The notes: generated from the letters alone by a model not told the origin. Positions 8,918-18,200 are shown, counted from the first letter of the stretch. The stretch is DNA of 47,016 bases from Hyphomicrobiales bacterium (GCA_028280515.1 JANQLP010000201.1:1-47016), one strand, 5' to 3'. A program made the numbers and translations.

Positions 8918-9103
8918 TTACTCAGTGAGTTGATTTCTAAGCGCACCTTGTTGCGGGACTACTTCTTCCGCTTGAAACAAACCCAAGGCCACCGTAACGT
9001 AGTTCAAGAACATTCTGTTCTTGGCCTCAATTTGCGGCAAGCCCTCAGAGATGACTTCCACCAGTCGTTTCCTGCAATCTCTGTGGATGTTTAATGGCAT
9101 CAT
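8918..9103 (-). pseudogene. N-terminal fragment of the interrupted Apea/HEPN-like gene
   Basis: A 61-codon frame starting MMPLNIHRDCRKRLVEV and ending at a TAA. It is in the same frame as the 373-residue gene, only five sense codons separate the TAA from that gene's GTG, and base composition is the same, so the two were very probably one gene of about 439 codons. A nonsense mutation is the simplest reading; a sequencing error or stop-codon readthrough are the alternatives. The helical segment RLVEVISEGLPQIEAKNRM has no motif I recognise. An in-frame TAG lies just before the first ATG, so this is the true 5' limit of the frame. Confidence 0.6.
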
Positions 9104-9194
9104 CTATCCGCCCGATTGTGGCCCGAACGGTATCTGATCTGTCCCTCAATCGGAATCGCTCGCAGCCTCCAAATGTACCACAAGGGCCGCAACA

Positions 9195-9302
9195 GCTAGC
9201 AAGACGATCCGCCAACATCGAGCATCGCGGTCCGTCGTCTTTGGTGTTCCGGTTGAGGACGAGGCCGCGTTCCGCGACATCGACGCGCCTGAAGACCTGT
9301 AG
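9195..9302 (+). pseudogene. 5'-deleted mocA-like remnant (C-terminal 35 codons)
   Basis: Reading from 9195 in the plus frame gives ASKTIRQHRASRSV then GVPVEDEAAFRDIDAPEDL and a TAG at 9300-9302. This corresponds to the C-terminal end of the intact MocA (GVSVEDEAAFRDIDEPSDL). At DNA level 9252-9285 matches 7605-7638 with one difference; flanking bases are diverged, so it is either the tail of a second mocA paralogue or an old duplication. It has no start codon and no upstream domain. It marks the far edge of the low-G+C insert holding the HEPN-like gene. Confidence 0.7.
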
Positions 9303-9520
9303 ACGTTGAAGATGACCATCCGGCTTGATTGCTCATCAGCCGTGATGACCACGAGCAACGAGACGTCCTTTTCGTGTTGTGGGCTCTGTTAACGGAGCAA
9401 TTGACCCCTACATATAAATTGTAATTCCTTCTCCTATAAATCGTTAGAGCTTTGCACGGGGCGGCTTGGCCGCCACGTCTTGTTTTTGGCTGCCGTTTTC
9501 TTTGATGAAAGGAGACCCAG

Positions 9521-9703
9521 ATGACCGACAATCAGGAAATCAACCGGCTCGAGGCCAAACTGCAGGTGATCCAGGACGAGATCGACCGCCGGCACAGCCG
9601 CGTCGATGCCGATTTGGACCGGGCCCGGAGCCTTGAGAAGATCGACGAACTCCGGGCGGAGAAAAACAGGATCCGCGAGCAACTCGCGGCATTATCCGGC
9701 TGA
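9521..9703 (+). CDS. Small coiled-coil protein
   Basis: A 60-residue highly charged protein, nearly all predicted helix, with heptad-like spacing of Leu/Ile (INRLEAKLQVIQDEI and EKIDELRAEKNRIREQL). AAAGGAGA lies seven bases before the ATG, a near-perfect ribosome site, which argues for a real gene despite its size. Just upstream is a six-base-pair hairpin, GGCGGC-TTG-GCCGCC at 9460-9474, not followed by a T run. The 217 bases upstream of the gene and after the mocA remnant hold no other coding sequence I can support. Function unknown; no partner is apparent. Confidence 0.6.
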   Translation: MTDNQEINRLEAKLQVIQDEIDRRHSRVDADLDRARSLEKIDELRAEKNRIREQLAALSG

Positions 9704-9763
9704 AAGATTGAGGCCACGCGGGCGCACGGCGCGGGCTTCAGCAGCGGCTTTGTAAGACTTGAA

Positions 9764-10412
9764 ATTCCCGCAAAGGCGGGAATCCAGTTCCGAGGTGCCC
9801 CATGCAATGCTGCGAGGGCCTGGATCCCGGATCGCGCGGCGGACTGAGGACACGGGCCCACTAACGGCCCGGGCCGCCGCTTGTCCGGGATGACGGGGTT
9901 CTGGCTGTTATCGCAACATCGTCATTCCGGCCCCCGCCTGCGCGGGGGCAGGCTTCAGCCGGAAGCCAGTTCAGACGTACCCCACGCAATGCCGTAAAGA
10001 CTGGATCCCGGATCGCGGGCCGGGTCGAACGCAGTGCCACACCTGCCGCCGTGGCCGACCCTTGTCCAGGATGACGATCTAAACCGTCTTTGTGCCTTTC
10101 TTCTCGTCATTTCGGTGCCGCCTGCGCGGGAGCAGGCTTCAGCTGCGCCGTTTTCTCATTCGTCATTCCGGCGAACGCCGGAATCCAGTTCGGAGGTGCC
10201 ACACGCCATGCGGTAAAGACTGGATCCCGGATCACGTGGCGCGCCCTACGCGCGCACTGTCCGGGATTTCGGGATGTTCTGGCACTTTTCGGTCATCACC
10301 GGATACCCGCCTGCGCGGGCACAGGCTTGTTCCGGTGATCCACGCCGTGACCTGTCCCCTTGGCGAACCGCCAGTGGACTGGACCCCCGGACTGAATCCG
10401 GGAGTGACAGAA
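9764..10412. repeat. Array of dispersed palindromic repeats, left of the autotransporter
   Basis: Four related noncoding units lie at about 9764-9897, 9921-10076, 10105-10270 and 10300-10412. Each starts with a hairpin of the form ATTCC(C)G...CGGAAT, often with GCCTGCGCGGG...CAGGCTTCAG inside it, continues with CCAGTTC.GA.GTGCCACACGC and ends CTGGATCCCGGATC...GTCCGGGATGACG, so that CCCGGAT and GTCCGGGAT also pair. The units are diverged copies. The stretch 9704-10653 contains no gene I can support; short frames across the repeats are chance. Confidence 0.8.
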
Positions 10413-10653
10413 ATGAGTGCGCCCAAATCCCGCAATGGACGTGAAATAACGCACCACAACCAATGCGTGTAACGCGTTGAAAACACACGCTTTATTACCG
10501 GTTGATTGTGCCCGAAAAGCCACATTGCGCAATAAATCGGCACGCTGAACAGGTGAATTCGGCCATATATCGCCGCGCTTTCTTGCTCATGACACGCGCA
10601 CGCCCGTAAAATTCTCTCCAGATAACAAGACTCTACCCTCGGGGGGTGCTGGG

Positions 10654-12864
10654 ATGGCCGTCAGTCTCAGACATCTGGCGACATGGGCGCTGGTGGTATT
10701 CGCGACCTTGTTGGTTGCGGCTGCCCCCGCGCGTGCTACCGGCGAGCTTGGCGGGTCCGGCAAATTCGTGGGCTGGTGGGAGCTGGGCGGTTTCTACGGC
10801 ACGGATGAGTCCAGCCGCGGCGAGGTCGTCCTGTTTACGCCGCTGATGCAGTCGGCCTTAACGCTGTTCTTCCTCGATGCGCGCGGCAAGCTCTTCGAGG
10901 AAGACGTGCAGGAAGCCAACCTTGCCCTCGGCTACCGGCAGATGATGCCGTCGGGCTGGAACCTCGGGCTCTGGGCCGGATGGGACATCCGCGACACGGA
11001 AGAACACAACACCTTCCATCAGGTGGCCTTCGGGCTGGAGGCTCTGAGCGAGCGTTATGACCTGCGCGTCAACGGTTATGTGCCGGTCACCGACCCCAAG
11101 GGTTCGCCGGGACTGGCGGAAGTTGTCTTGCGGGGCAACAACATCCTGATGATCGGCGGCGAGGAGGTACCTCTCTACGGCGTCGACGGTGAAGTCGGTG
11201 TTCTCCTCTTTGGCGGCAATCGCGGCGGCGGCGGTGGCGGTCTCAAGGGCGCGCCTGCGCCGGCGAAGCGCCATGAACTGCGCGCCTATGCCGGCGGTTT
11301 CTGGTTCGATGCCGACGAGGCACTGGAAGAGGTGGCCGGGCCCAAGGGCCGTCTCGAATACCGCATCAACGACGTGATCTCGTCACTACCGGGCTCAAGA
11401 CTAACGCTTGAGAGCGAACTGTCTTATGACGAGGTGCGCGACACCAAGTTCGAGATCGGCGCCAGACTGCGCATACCCTTCGGCGCGCGCGGAAGCGACG
11501 CCGCCTCACGAATGGCGGCCCTGACGGGTCAGGAACTGCGCATGATCGAGGGTCTGGAGCGCGACACCGACATCATCACGGTCCAGAGCAAGGAAGAGAA
11601 CGTCTTCGACACTCTCACCAACGTGAACTTCGACCGTGCTGCCGTCTTACAGGGCGGCGGCGATCTGCAGGGCACGCTCGACGCCAACGGGCCGAACAGC
11701 CTGATCATCCTCGACGGCGGCACCACCAATGGCAGCTTTATCGTCGGACCGGGCCAGACGCTGCAGGGCGGCGCCTCGACTATTCTGGTGACCGGCGTCA
11801 AGTCCGGCACCACGGCAAACTTCACTGCGCCCGGCGCGAAACCCTTCCTCACCCAGCTCCTGAACCAGGCGGTCGTCCTCGTCGATAGCAACACCCATCT
11901 GGCGGGCTTGCGCCTCACGGGCGCGGGCCAAGGCTCGGGTCTCGCCTTCAATGACGGCATCGTGCCGACCGGGGACGGCGTCTCCAACGTCGCCATCACC
12001 GGCACCATGATCATGGGTCTCGGCGGCAGCGGCATCGACTTCGGCAACGACCACAACAACATCGTGTTCAACAACGTCGCCATCCAGAACGTCCAAAATG
12101 GTATCGAGTTCATCAACAACAACGCCAACGTGTCGTTCCAGAACGTGACCATCCGGAACGTGATTAACCGGGGCGTCATCTTTTTCGACGATAACTCAAA
12201 CGTGACGTTCACTCACATGACCATCGTGAGTCCCGGCGACGATGGCATTCTCTTCTTAGACAACAATTCCAACGTGACCCTTACGGGGAGCACGATCTCG
12301 AACATGTCTATCGCCGCCTTATTCGGAGACAACAACAACAACATCACGCTGTCGGGCAACACGACCTCAAACACGGGCAATAGTGCCTTTTCCTTCAACG
12401 ACGACAACACAAACATCATGGTGTCTGGCAACACGATCTCGAACACGTCCACCGCCGTGTTCTTCTCAGGCAACAACGACAACGTCACAGTGTCGGGCAA
12501 CACGATCTCGAATGTGACCGAAGACGGCATATTCTTCGGTGGCGGCAACAGCGCCACGATCACCGGCAATACGCTGACCGACATCGACGCAGATGCGATC
12601 GACGTCGGCGGTGGTACGCCCAACACGCTCACCATCACCGACAACACTTTCGCGGGCACCATCGGTGGCGACGTGGTCGAATTCGACGGCGGCCAGATTC
12701 AGACGCTGCTCGACGGCAGCGGCAACCGGCTCGTGCCGGGCACGGTCGTTGTCGGCGCGCTCTGCCGGTTTCAGAACGTCGGGTCAGGCTTCGTCGGCGT
12801 TCTACAGATCACCGACCAGAACGGCGTACTCCAGACCTTCGTGAACGGCGCGGGGTGCACCTGA
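10654..12864 (+). CDS. Inverse autotransporter-like outer-membrane protein with beta-helix passenger
   Basis: A 736-residue exported protein. A Sec signal peptide (LVVFATLLVAAAPARA, cut near residue 29) is followed by about 270 residues resembling the intimin/invasin inverse-autotransporter beta-barrel (WWELGGFYGTDESSRGEVVLF, WNLGLWAGWDIRDTEEHN, ELRAYAGGFWFD, FEIGARLRIPFG). A linker with LERDTDI leads to a C-terminal right-handed beta-helix built of 20-25-residue Asn-rich turns such as NVTVSGNTISNVTEDGIFF, about nine to ten in a row. The barrel would sit in the outer membrane and the helix outside, for adhesion or glycan binding. There is no Ig-like or lectin module as in classical intimins. 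It is monocistronic, ends in a good terminator and lies between two repeat arrays. The family call is mine by pattern, not by search. Confidence 0.72.
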   Translation: MAVSLRHLATWALVVFATLLVAAAPARATGELGGSGKFVGWWELGGFYGTDESSRGEVVLFTPLMQSALTLFFLDARGKLFEEDVQEANLALGYRQMMPSGWNLGLWAGWDIRDTEEHNTFHQVAFGLEALSERYDLRVNGYVPVTDPKGSPGLAEVVLRGNNILMIGGEEVPLYGVDGEVGVLLFGGNRGGGGGGLKGAPAPAKRHELRAYAGGFWFDADEALEEVAGPKGRLEYRINDVISSLPGSRLTLESELSYDEVRDTKFEIGARLRIPFGARGSDAASRMAALTGQELRMIEGLERDTDIITVQSKEENVFDTLTNVNFDRAAVLQGGGDLQGTLDANGPNSLIILDGGTTNGSFIVGPGQTLQGGASTILVTGVKSGTTANFTAPGAKPFLTQLLNQAVVLVDSNTHLAGLRLTGAGQGSGLAFNDGIVPTGDGVSNVAITGTMIMGLGGSGIDFGNDHNNIVFNNVAIQNVQNGIEFINNNANVSFQNVTIRNVINRGVIFFDDNSNVTFTHMTIVSPGDDGILFLDNNSNVTLTGSTISNMSIAALFGDNNNNITLSGNTTSNTGNSAFSFNDDNTNIMVSGNTISNTSTAVFFSGNNDNVTVSGNTISNVTEDGIFFGGGNSATITGNTLTDIDADAIDVGGGTPNTLTITDNTFAGTIGGDVVEFDGGQIQTLLDGSGNRLVPGTVVVGALCRFQNVGSGFVGVLQITDQNGVLQTFVNGAGCT

Positions 12865-12897
12865 TTTGACCTGAACATTGGTCGATCCTCGAAGACG

Positions 12898-12929
12898 CCC
12901 CGCCTCTCTCCTGAGCGGCGGGTTTTTTT
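12898..12929 (+). terminator. Rho-independent terminator of the autotransporter gene
   Basis: CCCGCC (12899-12904) pairs with GGCGGG (12917-12922) around a 12-base loop and is followed directly by seven T (12923-12929), 33 bases after the stop codon. Confidence 0.85.
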
Positions 12930-12983
12930 CGGGGCGGTTGGGCGCTGTTATTTCGTGAATTGCTCCCCTGGCCATCTTCTCGA

Positions 12984-13284
12984 AATTCCCGCCGCCGCCT
13001 GCGTGGTCGCAGGTTTCAGCGGGAATCCAGTGCGGACGTGCCACACGCAACGCTGGAAAAGTCTGGATCCCGGGTCGCGGGCCGGTTCGAACGTAGTGCC
13101 ACACCTGCCGTCGTGGCCGTCCCTTGTCCGGGATGACGGGTTTCTGGCGCTTGCCGCAACATCGTCATTCCGGCCCCCGCCTGCGCGGGGACAGGCTTCA
13201 GCCGGAATCCAGTTACGCATTTACAAGAGCAATTGTGGATCCCGGATCACGTGGCGCGCCTTACGCGCGCACTGTCCGGGATTT
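12984..13284. repeat. Array of dispersed palindromic repeats, right of the autotransporter
   Basis: Two units, about 12984-13140 and 13163-13284, of the same family as 9764-10412 and in the same orientation. The first is nearly collinear with 9921-10076 (shared GCCACACCTGCC, GTGGCCG, CCCTTGTCC blocks). The second pairs with 10105-10270, sharing GGATCCCGGATCACGTGGCG and ACGCGCGCACTGTCCGGGAT. The joint ATCGTCATTCCGGCCCCCGC also occurs at 9918-9937. The autotransporter gene is thus flanked by direct repeats. Nothing else is visible between the terminator and the tRNA. Confidence 0.8.
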
Positions 13285-13332
13285 CGACGCTTGCTTGCGA
13301 CTTGCTATGCCATTGCCGGATGCGGATTATCT

Positions 13333-13409
13333 TGGCGACCCCGGCAGGACTCGAACCTGCGACCCTCAGATTAGGAATCTGATGCTCTATCCGGCTGAGC
13401 TACGGGGTC
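13333..13409 (-). tRNA. tRNA-Arg (anticodon CCT)
   Basis: On the minus strand the 77 bases fold as a full cloverleaf: acceptor GACCCCG/CGGGGTC, D-arm GCTC...GAGC, anticodon arm TCAGA-TTCCTAA-TCTGA giving anticodon CCT (reads AGG), T-arm GCAGG-TTCGAGT-CCTGC, discriminator G and an encoded CCA. It would decode the rare arginine codon AGG. tRNA-Arg(CCT) genes are common integration sites, but no integrase or duplicated 3' end was seen nearby. Confidence 0.97.
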
Positions 13410-13628
13410 CCGAACGAAGATAGCCGGTCCGTGATACCCCGGCGGAGACGCGGGCTCAAGGCCGATGACCGGAGCGGCCATTCCCGGCGTCTTGCTCACG
13501 ATTTCTTATAGGTGCGACGGGTTTCCCGTCCTGCATATTCCGAGATAAGGTGCAGAAGTAAAACAGAATGGCCCCTTGTGTGTGGATTTTGAGAATCCAG
13601 ATCTCACAGACAGGCCAGAGGCGAGACA

Positions 13629-14672
13629 ATGATCTTCCAGCAGCTTTTCGATCCCGTTTCCAGCACCTACACCTATCTTCTCGCCCGTCGCCACGGCGGC
13701 GAGGCGGTCATCATCGATCCGGTCATCGAGCACGTCGACACCTATGTCTCGCTGCTCGAACGGCTGGAACTCAGGCTGATCAAGGCGATCGACACCCATA
13801 TTCATGCCGACCACGTAACCGGGCTCGGACGGCTGCGCGACATCACCAAGTGCGTCACGGTGATGGGTGAGAAGAGCGGGGTCGACGTTGTTTCCATGCG
13901 CGTGCGCGAGGATGAGAAGATCGACGTCGACGGCATCGAACTCAGGACGCTCTACACGCCCGGCCACACGGACGATTCCTACAGCTTTCTCGGGGCCGAC
14001 CGGGTCTTTACCGGCGATGCCCTGCTGATCGGCGGGACGGGCCGGACCGACTTCCAGAACGGCGACCCTTACGCCTCGTACGATTCGCTCTTCAACAAGC
14101 TGCTCAGGCTGCCGCCGGAGACGTTTGTCTTCCCGGCGCACGACTACAAGGGCAACACCGTGTCGACGATCGGCTACGAGGCGTCGAACAATCCTCGGCT
14201 GCAGGTGACCACGCCGGAGGAATATGCCGACATCATGAACAATCTGAACCTGCCCGATCCGAAGATGATGGATGTGGCGGTGCCGGCGAATATGGAGGTC
14301 GGCAAATCAATCGATAAGTTCGTGCGCCCGGGTGAGGAGATGGACGCGGACGCGTGCCGCAACGTGTGCGGCGGCGGCGACGTGATCCTCATCGACCTGC
14401 GCGAGGGGAACGAGCGCTCACGCGACGGCTGGATCGCCAATTCGCTTCACGTGCCCTATGGCAGCTTCGAATCGCAGCTCGGCCCGTCGGGCACGCTAAC
14501 CCGGATCGCCAGGGATCATGCGGGCCATATAATCCTGTACTGCGCGCACGGCGAACGATCCGCCCTTGCGCTCGATACCATGCGCAATGCCGGCTTCGAT
14601 GGCGTGAAGCACCTGAAAGGCGGCATGGCCGCCTGGACCGCGTCCGGCGGCGAGACCGAGCGCGCCGGCTGA
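13629..14672 (+). CDS. Persulfide dioxygenase-rhodanese fusion
   Basis: A 347-residue fusion. Residues 1-230 are a metallo-beta-lactamase fold of the ETHE1/persulfide dioxygenase group: HIHADHVTG near residue 58, GHTDDSYSF near 114 and TGDALLIGGTGRTDF supply the two-His/one-Asp iron site and the family's GRTDFQ-like block. Residues 245-345 are a rhodanese domain (VILIDLREGNERSRDG) with active-site loop CAHGERS; the cysteine carries the persulfide. Such fusions oxidise glutathione or protein persulfides to sulfite and thiosulfate in the cytoplasm during sulfide detoxification. No SQR or sulfide-sensing regulator is adjacent, so it is probably a single-gene unit. The start follows a GAGGCGAGA purine stretch. 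Confidence 0.88.
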   Translation: MIFQQLFDPVSSTYTYLLARRHGGEAVIIDPVIEHVDTYVSLLERLELRLIKAIDTHIHADHVTGLGRLRDITKCVTVMGEKSGVDVVSMRVREDEKIDVDGIELRTLYTPGHTDDSYSFLGADRVFTGDALLIGGTGRTDFQNGDPYASYDSLFNKLLRLPPETFVFPAHDYKGNTVSTIGYEASNNPRLQVTTPEEYADIMNNLNLPDPKMMDVAVPANMEVGKSIDKFVRPGEEMDADACRNVCGGGDVILIDLREGNERSRDGWIANSLHVPYGSFESQLGPSGTLTRIARDHAGHIILYCAHGERSALALDTMRNAGFDGVKHLKGGMAAWTASGGETERAG

Positions 14673-14697
14673 CGCCGGCCCTGACCGTGTTGTCGCC

Positions 14698-15054
14698 CTA
14701 GCAGCCGTAGCCGAGGGTGATGATGCACCAAACACCTTCGCCGGTTTTCTCGGCTGCCTTGCCGGCGCCCTTCACCACACCACCGGCGGCCTGACCCGCG
14801 CCCTTGACGGTGCCTTCTACGGCGCCCACAGGACCTTTCGTCACGCCTTGAACGGCCGTACCGGTTCCTTTCACAACGCCGGCGCCGGCGGTTCCGGCAC
14901 CCTGAATTGCGCCCTGACCGATTTTTTCGGTGCCCTGGACTGTGCCCTGCACGGCGCCCTGAACCGGGCCGCTGGGCTGTTGTTGTTGCTGCGCGGTTGC
15001 CGCAACGCTGCTGATGGCAAACACAGTTGCCGCACAAAGTGTGAGCCGAATCAT
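14698..15054 (-). CDS. Small secreted Gly/Ala/Val-rich repeat protein
   Basis: A 118-residue protein with a clear Sec signal peptide (MIRLTLCAATVFAISSVAATA) and a short Gln run (QQQQQ). The rest is made of about eleven GxVxG-type turns (VQGAVQGTVQGTEKIGQGAI, GVVKGTGTAVQGVTKG) that resemble glycine-zipper repeats, ending in VWCIITLGYGC with two cysteines. It probably sits in the periplasm or associates with a membrane. AGGAGA seven bases before the ATG at 15054 decides the start over a 24-codon longer frame. It is convergent with the persulfide dioxygenase gene. No function is assigned. Confidence 0.7.
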   Translation of the reverse strand: MIRLTLCAATVFAISSVAATAQQQQQPSGPVQGAVQGTVQGTEKIGQGAIQGAGTAGAGVVKGTGTAVQGVTKGPVGAVEGTVKGAGQAAGGVVKGAGKAAEKTGEGVWCIITLGYGC

Positions 15055-15151
15055 CGTATGTCTCCTAGTTGGGATGATGACCTTACCCTTCGCGAGGGCA
15101 CTTGGCCACTTGCGGCCCACCTTCACGACGATTGCGGCGCGATTAAGACGA

Positions 15152-15241
15152 GTATTAAGGGGACAGTTTACTTAATTCAGCTGATATCGTGAACGACGCC
15201 TCCAGTCGGATTTGGAATTAAGTAAACTGTCCCCTTAATAC
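15152..15241. repeat. Perfect 27-bp inverted repeat (REP/MITE-like element)
   Basis: The left arm 15152-15178 and right arm 15215-15241 are perfect reverse complements over 27 bases (outer end GTATTAAGGGGACAGTTTAC), separated by 36 bases. The arm motif, GGGGACAGTTTACTTAATTC, resembles repeats I associate with Y1-transposase (RAYT) families in many proteobacteria; that link is from memory, not from a search. No transposase is present. The right arm ends three bases beyond the stop of the 1707-residue gene. Confidence 0.85.
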
Positions 15242-15244
15242 CCT

Positions 15245-18200
15245 CTAACGGATCTGGATACCCGGGATCTGGATACCGCCCGGCAGGCTCCGGCACTGGC
15301 CGCCGGCCCAGATCGGCCTGTTGGACGGGCACACGCACTGGCCGTTTCGGTTGCGGATTCGCCCGCCGGAGCAGGCGGGTTGAGGTATCGGTCGAATAAC
15401 GCCGCCACCGGGAGGCAGGCCCGGATTGGTCGTGTATTTGACGCACTGCTGTCCGTTCCAGCTCGGTTTGCTCGCCGGGCACACGCATCGTCCGCCGACC
15501 CGCACCCTTCCGCCTGTACACGCGGCCTGCTTGACGCAGCTCCGGCCGTTCCATGACGTTCCGGACGGGCAAACGCATTTTCGCAGGCGTTCATTGTAGA
15601 TGCGGCCGCCGGAACACACCTGATGACCGTACGCGATGCACTGCTTGCCATCCCACACCGGCTTGTTCGACGGGCAGACGCACCGGCCTTGGCTGACGCT
15701 GAACACCCGGCCGCCGGAGCAGATCCGAATTTGCGGTGCGCAGATCTGACCGGTCCAGACCGGAAGGTTCGCGGGACAGACGCAAACGCCGCGATTGTCG
15801 CGGACGCGCCCACCGGTGCATTGCTGCGGTGGACGCGGAATGCAGACGGACCCGGTCCAGACCGGCTTGTTGGTCGGGCAGACGCACACGCCGCGGTTGT
15901 CGCGGATGCGGCCGCCGGTGCACTGCGGCGGGGGACGCTGGATGCAGGCCCTGCCGGTCCAGACCGGTTTGCGCGACGGGCAGACGCATGCGCCGGCGTT
16001 GTTGCGGAAGCGCCCGCCGGTGCACGGCGGTGGCGGCGGTGGAGGCGGTTGCCCGATGATCGAGGCCGTGGCGCAGGCCTGGTCGTTGGTCGGGTTGGCG
16101 TCTCCGGCGGCACCGCCCGGCTGGCCGAACAGGCTCGCGAGCAACTGCCGATCGATCCGGCCCGTCACGGGCAGGCCGTTCTGCTGCTGGTAGGCGCGGA
16201 TGGCATTGGTTGTCCTGCGCCCGGCCTTGCCGTCCGCGGGCCCCGGATTGAAGCCTTGCGCCGCCAGGGCGCTTTGTACGTCCCGAACGCTGCCCTGTGT
16301 CGGCTGTGCTCCGCCCCAGTTCAACGCCGCGCAGTTGCTGACCGAGCCCGCGGCGGACCGCGGCACTCTGAGATTGAGCGCAAGGGTCAGAGATTGCCCC
16401 GGCGGAAGGGTCGTCGGCGGATGGCTGCAATTATAGCCACCACCCTGCCTTCGGCAGCTCCATGGCGGATTGACCGGTCCCGGCACGACATTCGACGGGG
16501 TGAGTGTGTCCAGAATGTTGATGGGCCCCGAGTAAGGCGCGTTGCCCGCGTTCATGACATTGACGGTAAAGGCGCAGGTCGGGGTGTTGTTGGCGCGACA
16601 CGCCCCCTGATTGGCGGTCTTGCTCACCGCAAGATCAGGCTGTCCCGCCGGAGGTGGCGGTGGTGGAGGCGGCGGAGGCGGTGCCTTCTCCTGTTCGATG
16701 TTGATGATCGAAATGTGCTGATCGTTGTCCGGATTCTCGTCCTTCACCTGCCGGTCGGGCCAGATCATGTTCTTGATGTGACTCACCTGGCTGTGCGGAT
16801 AGTCTGCCGGAACCGAAACCGTCAGCTCGTATCTGACGGCATCCTTGGACTTGATCGACAGATTGCTGCCCGAGCACTCGTAGGTCGCGTTGCCGGTCGT
16901 CTTACATGTGAAACCGGGCGTCTGGCTGGTCACCCTGGTGATCTGCAGCGCCGGCGACAGGGTGCCGCGCACACCGGCGGAACCGTTAAAGTCTTGGTCG
17001 CCCCTGTTGTCGATGCGGGCGGGAAGCTGGCACGACTCGCCCTTCTTGCAGGTGGTGTTGCTGTGCGGTGCGAGATCCGGTCCAAGGCCTGCCGCGGCCA
17101 CATTGGGAACGACCGCGATTGCACAGTCTCGGTCGTTGAACGGGAAATCGTTACCGGGTCCCGGCGGTACCTCGGCGCAGTTCTCGAACTGTTGTTCCGT
17201 GAAGCCCGGCAAAATCGGGAACGATATCCCCAGGTTGGCGAATGCACCGGCTGGGATTCCGGCGGGGTTCGTGCAGCTGTAGGACCCTCCTGCCGGCGCG
17301 CATGCCCAACCGGGTCCGATCGCGGTTGCCGGGCCGGCGCCAGCATCCGGGATGTCGTTGACGACAAGCGGTCCGGGGAAGTTGGCGTCGCCGACATTCT
17401 GAATGAAGACCTCGAACACGCAGTCACTGCCCTTGGGGCACGTCCCGACCTGTGCCTGTTTCACAACCGCAAGGTCTTGCGGGCAATTCGCAGAGCCTGC
17501 ATCGCAGACAAGCGAAATCGCACAGGCGTCATGGTCCTCTTCGGTGCCGTCGCCGTCATTGTCCCATTTGGTCTTGGCGCAGTTAAGCTGCCAGCTTGGG
17601 ACGGGCGTTGCTGCCGGTAGTTCGAAGGCCATCGTAACCGAAAGGCTGTCGCCGGGCACGAGGCCGCCCGGTACGGGCGGATGCGTGCAGGTGAACGGCC
17701 CTGCAGCGGGCGCCGCCGGACCACACGCCCAGGCACCGCCCATCGTGCCCGCCAAAGTTGCCGGATGAGCGGTGAGTTCATCAGTGAATTCAACCGGACC
17801 TTCAAGCGGCTTGGTGCCCACATTGCTGATCCTGACGCCGTAGGCGCAGCCCCATGGCGCGCCGGGCGCGACCCTGTTACAGGTCGGTGGTGCGACCTTC
17901 TCGATGCTGACCATGGCCCGAGCATCCGGATGGTCCGGCGGCAGGGTGGAGATTTCGGCGCAGGCGAACTCGTTGTGCGGATTGGGATCGCCCGGCAGCC
18001 CCTTCCAGTCGAAATAGACGCAGTTCTGGACGTGGGTGAAGCCGGGTGCGACGGGCGGGCCCTGGACGAGCAGAATGAACTCGCGGAACTCGCCCGGCGC
18101 GAGCGTCACCGGGCCTGCGAGCGTACAGTCATGGCTGTCGGCGCCCGCCGCCACGCACGCCCAGTCCGGTTGCGGCGACCAGTCCACCAGCGTCGCGCCG

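Noticed and set aside
10034-10543. Short frames of 60-126 codons over the repeat array
   Set aside because: They overlap each other on both strands, follow the repeat sequence and have no ribosome sites.
13333-13409. tRNA-Arg(CCT) as an island attachment site
   Set aside because: No integrase gene, and no duplicate of the tRNA 3' end was found in the window.
15270-16030. CRISPR-like regular repeats
   Set aside because: The periodicity comes from the seven Cys repeats of the protein; repeats are in coding frame and diverged at third positions, with no spacer structure.
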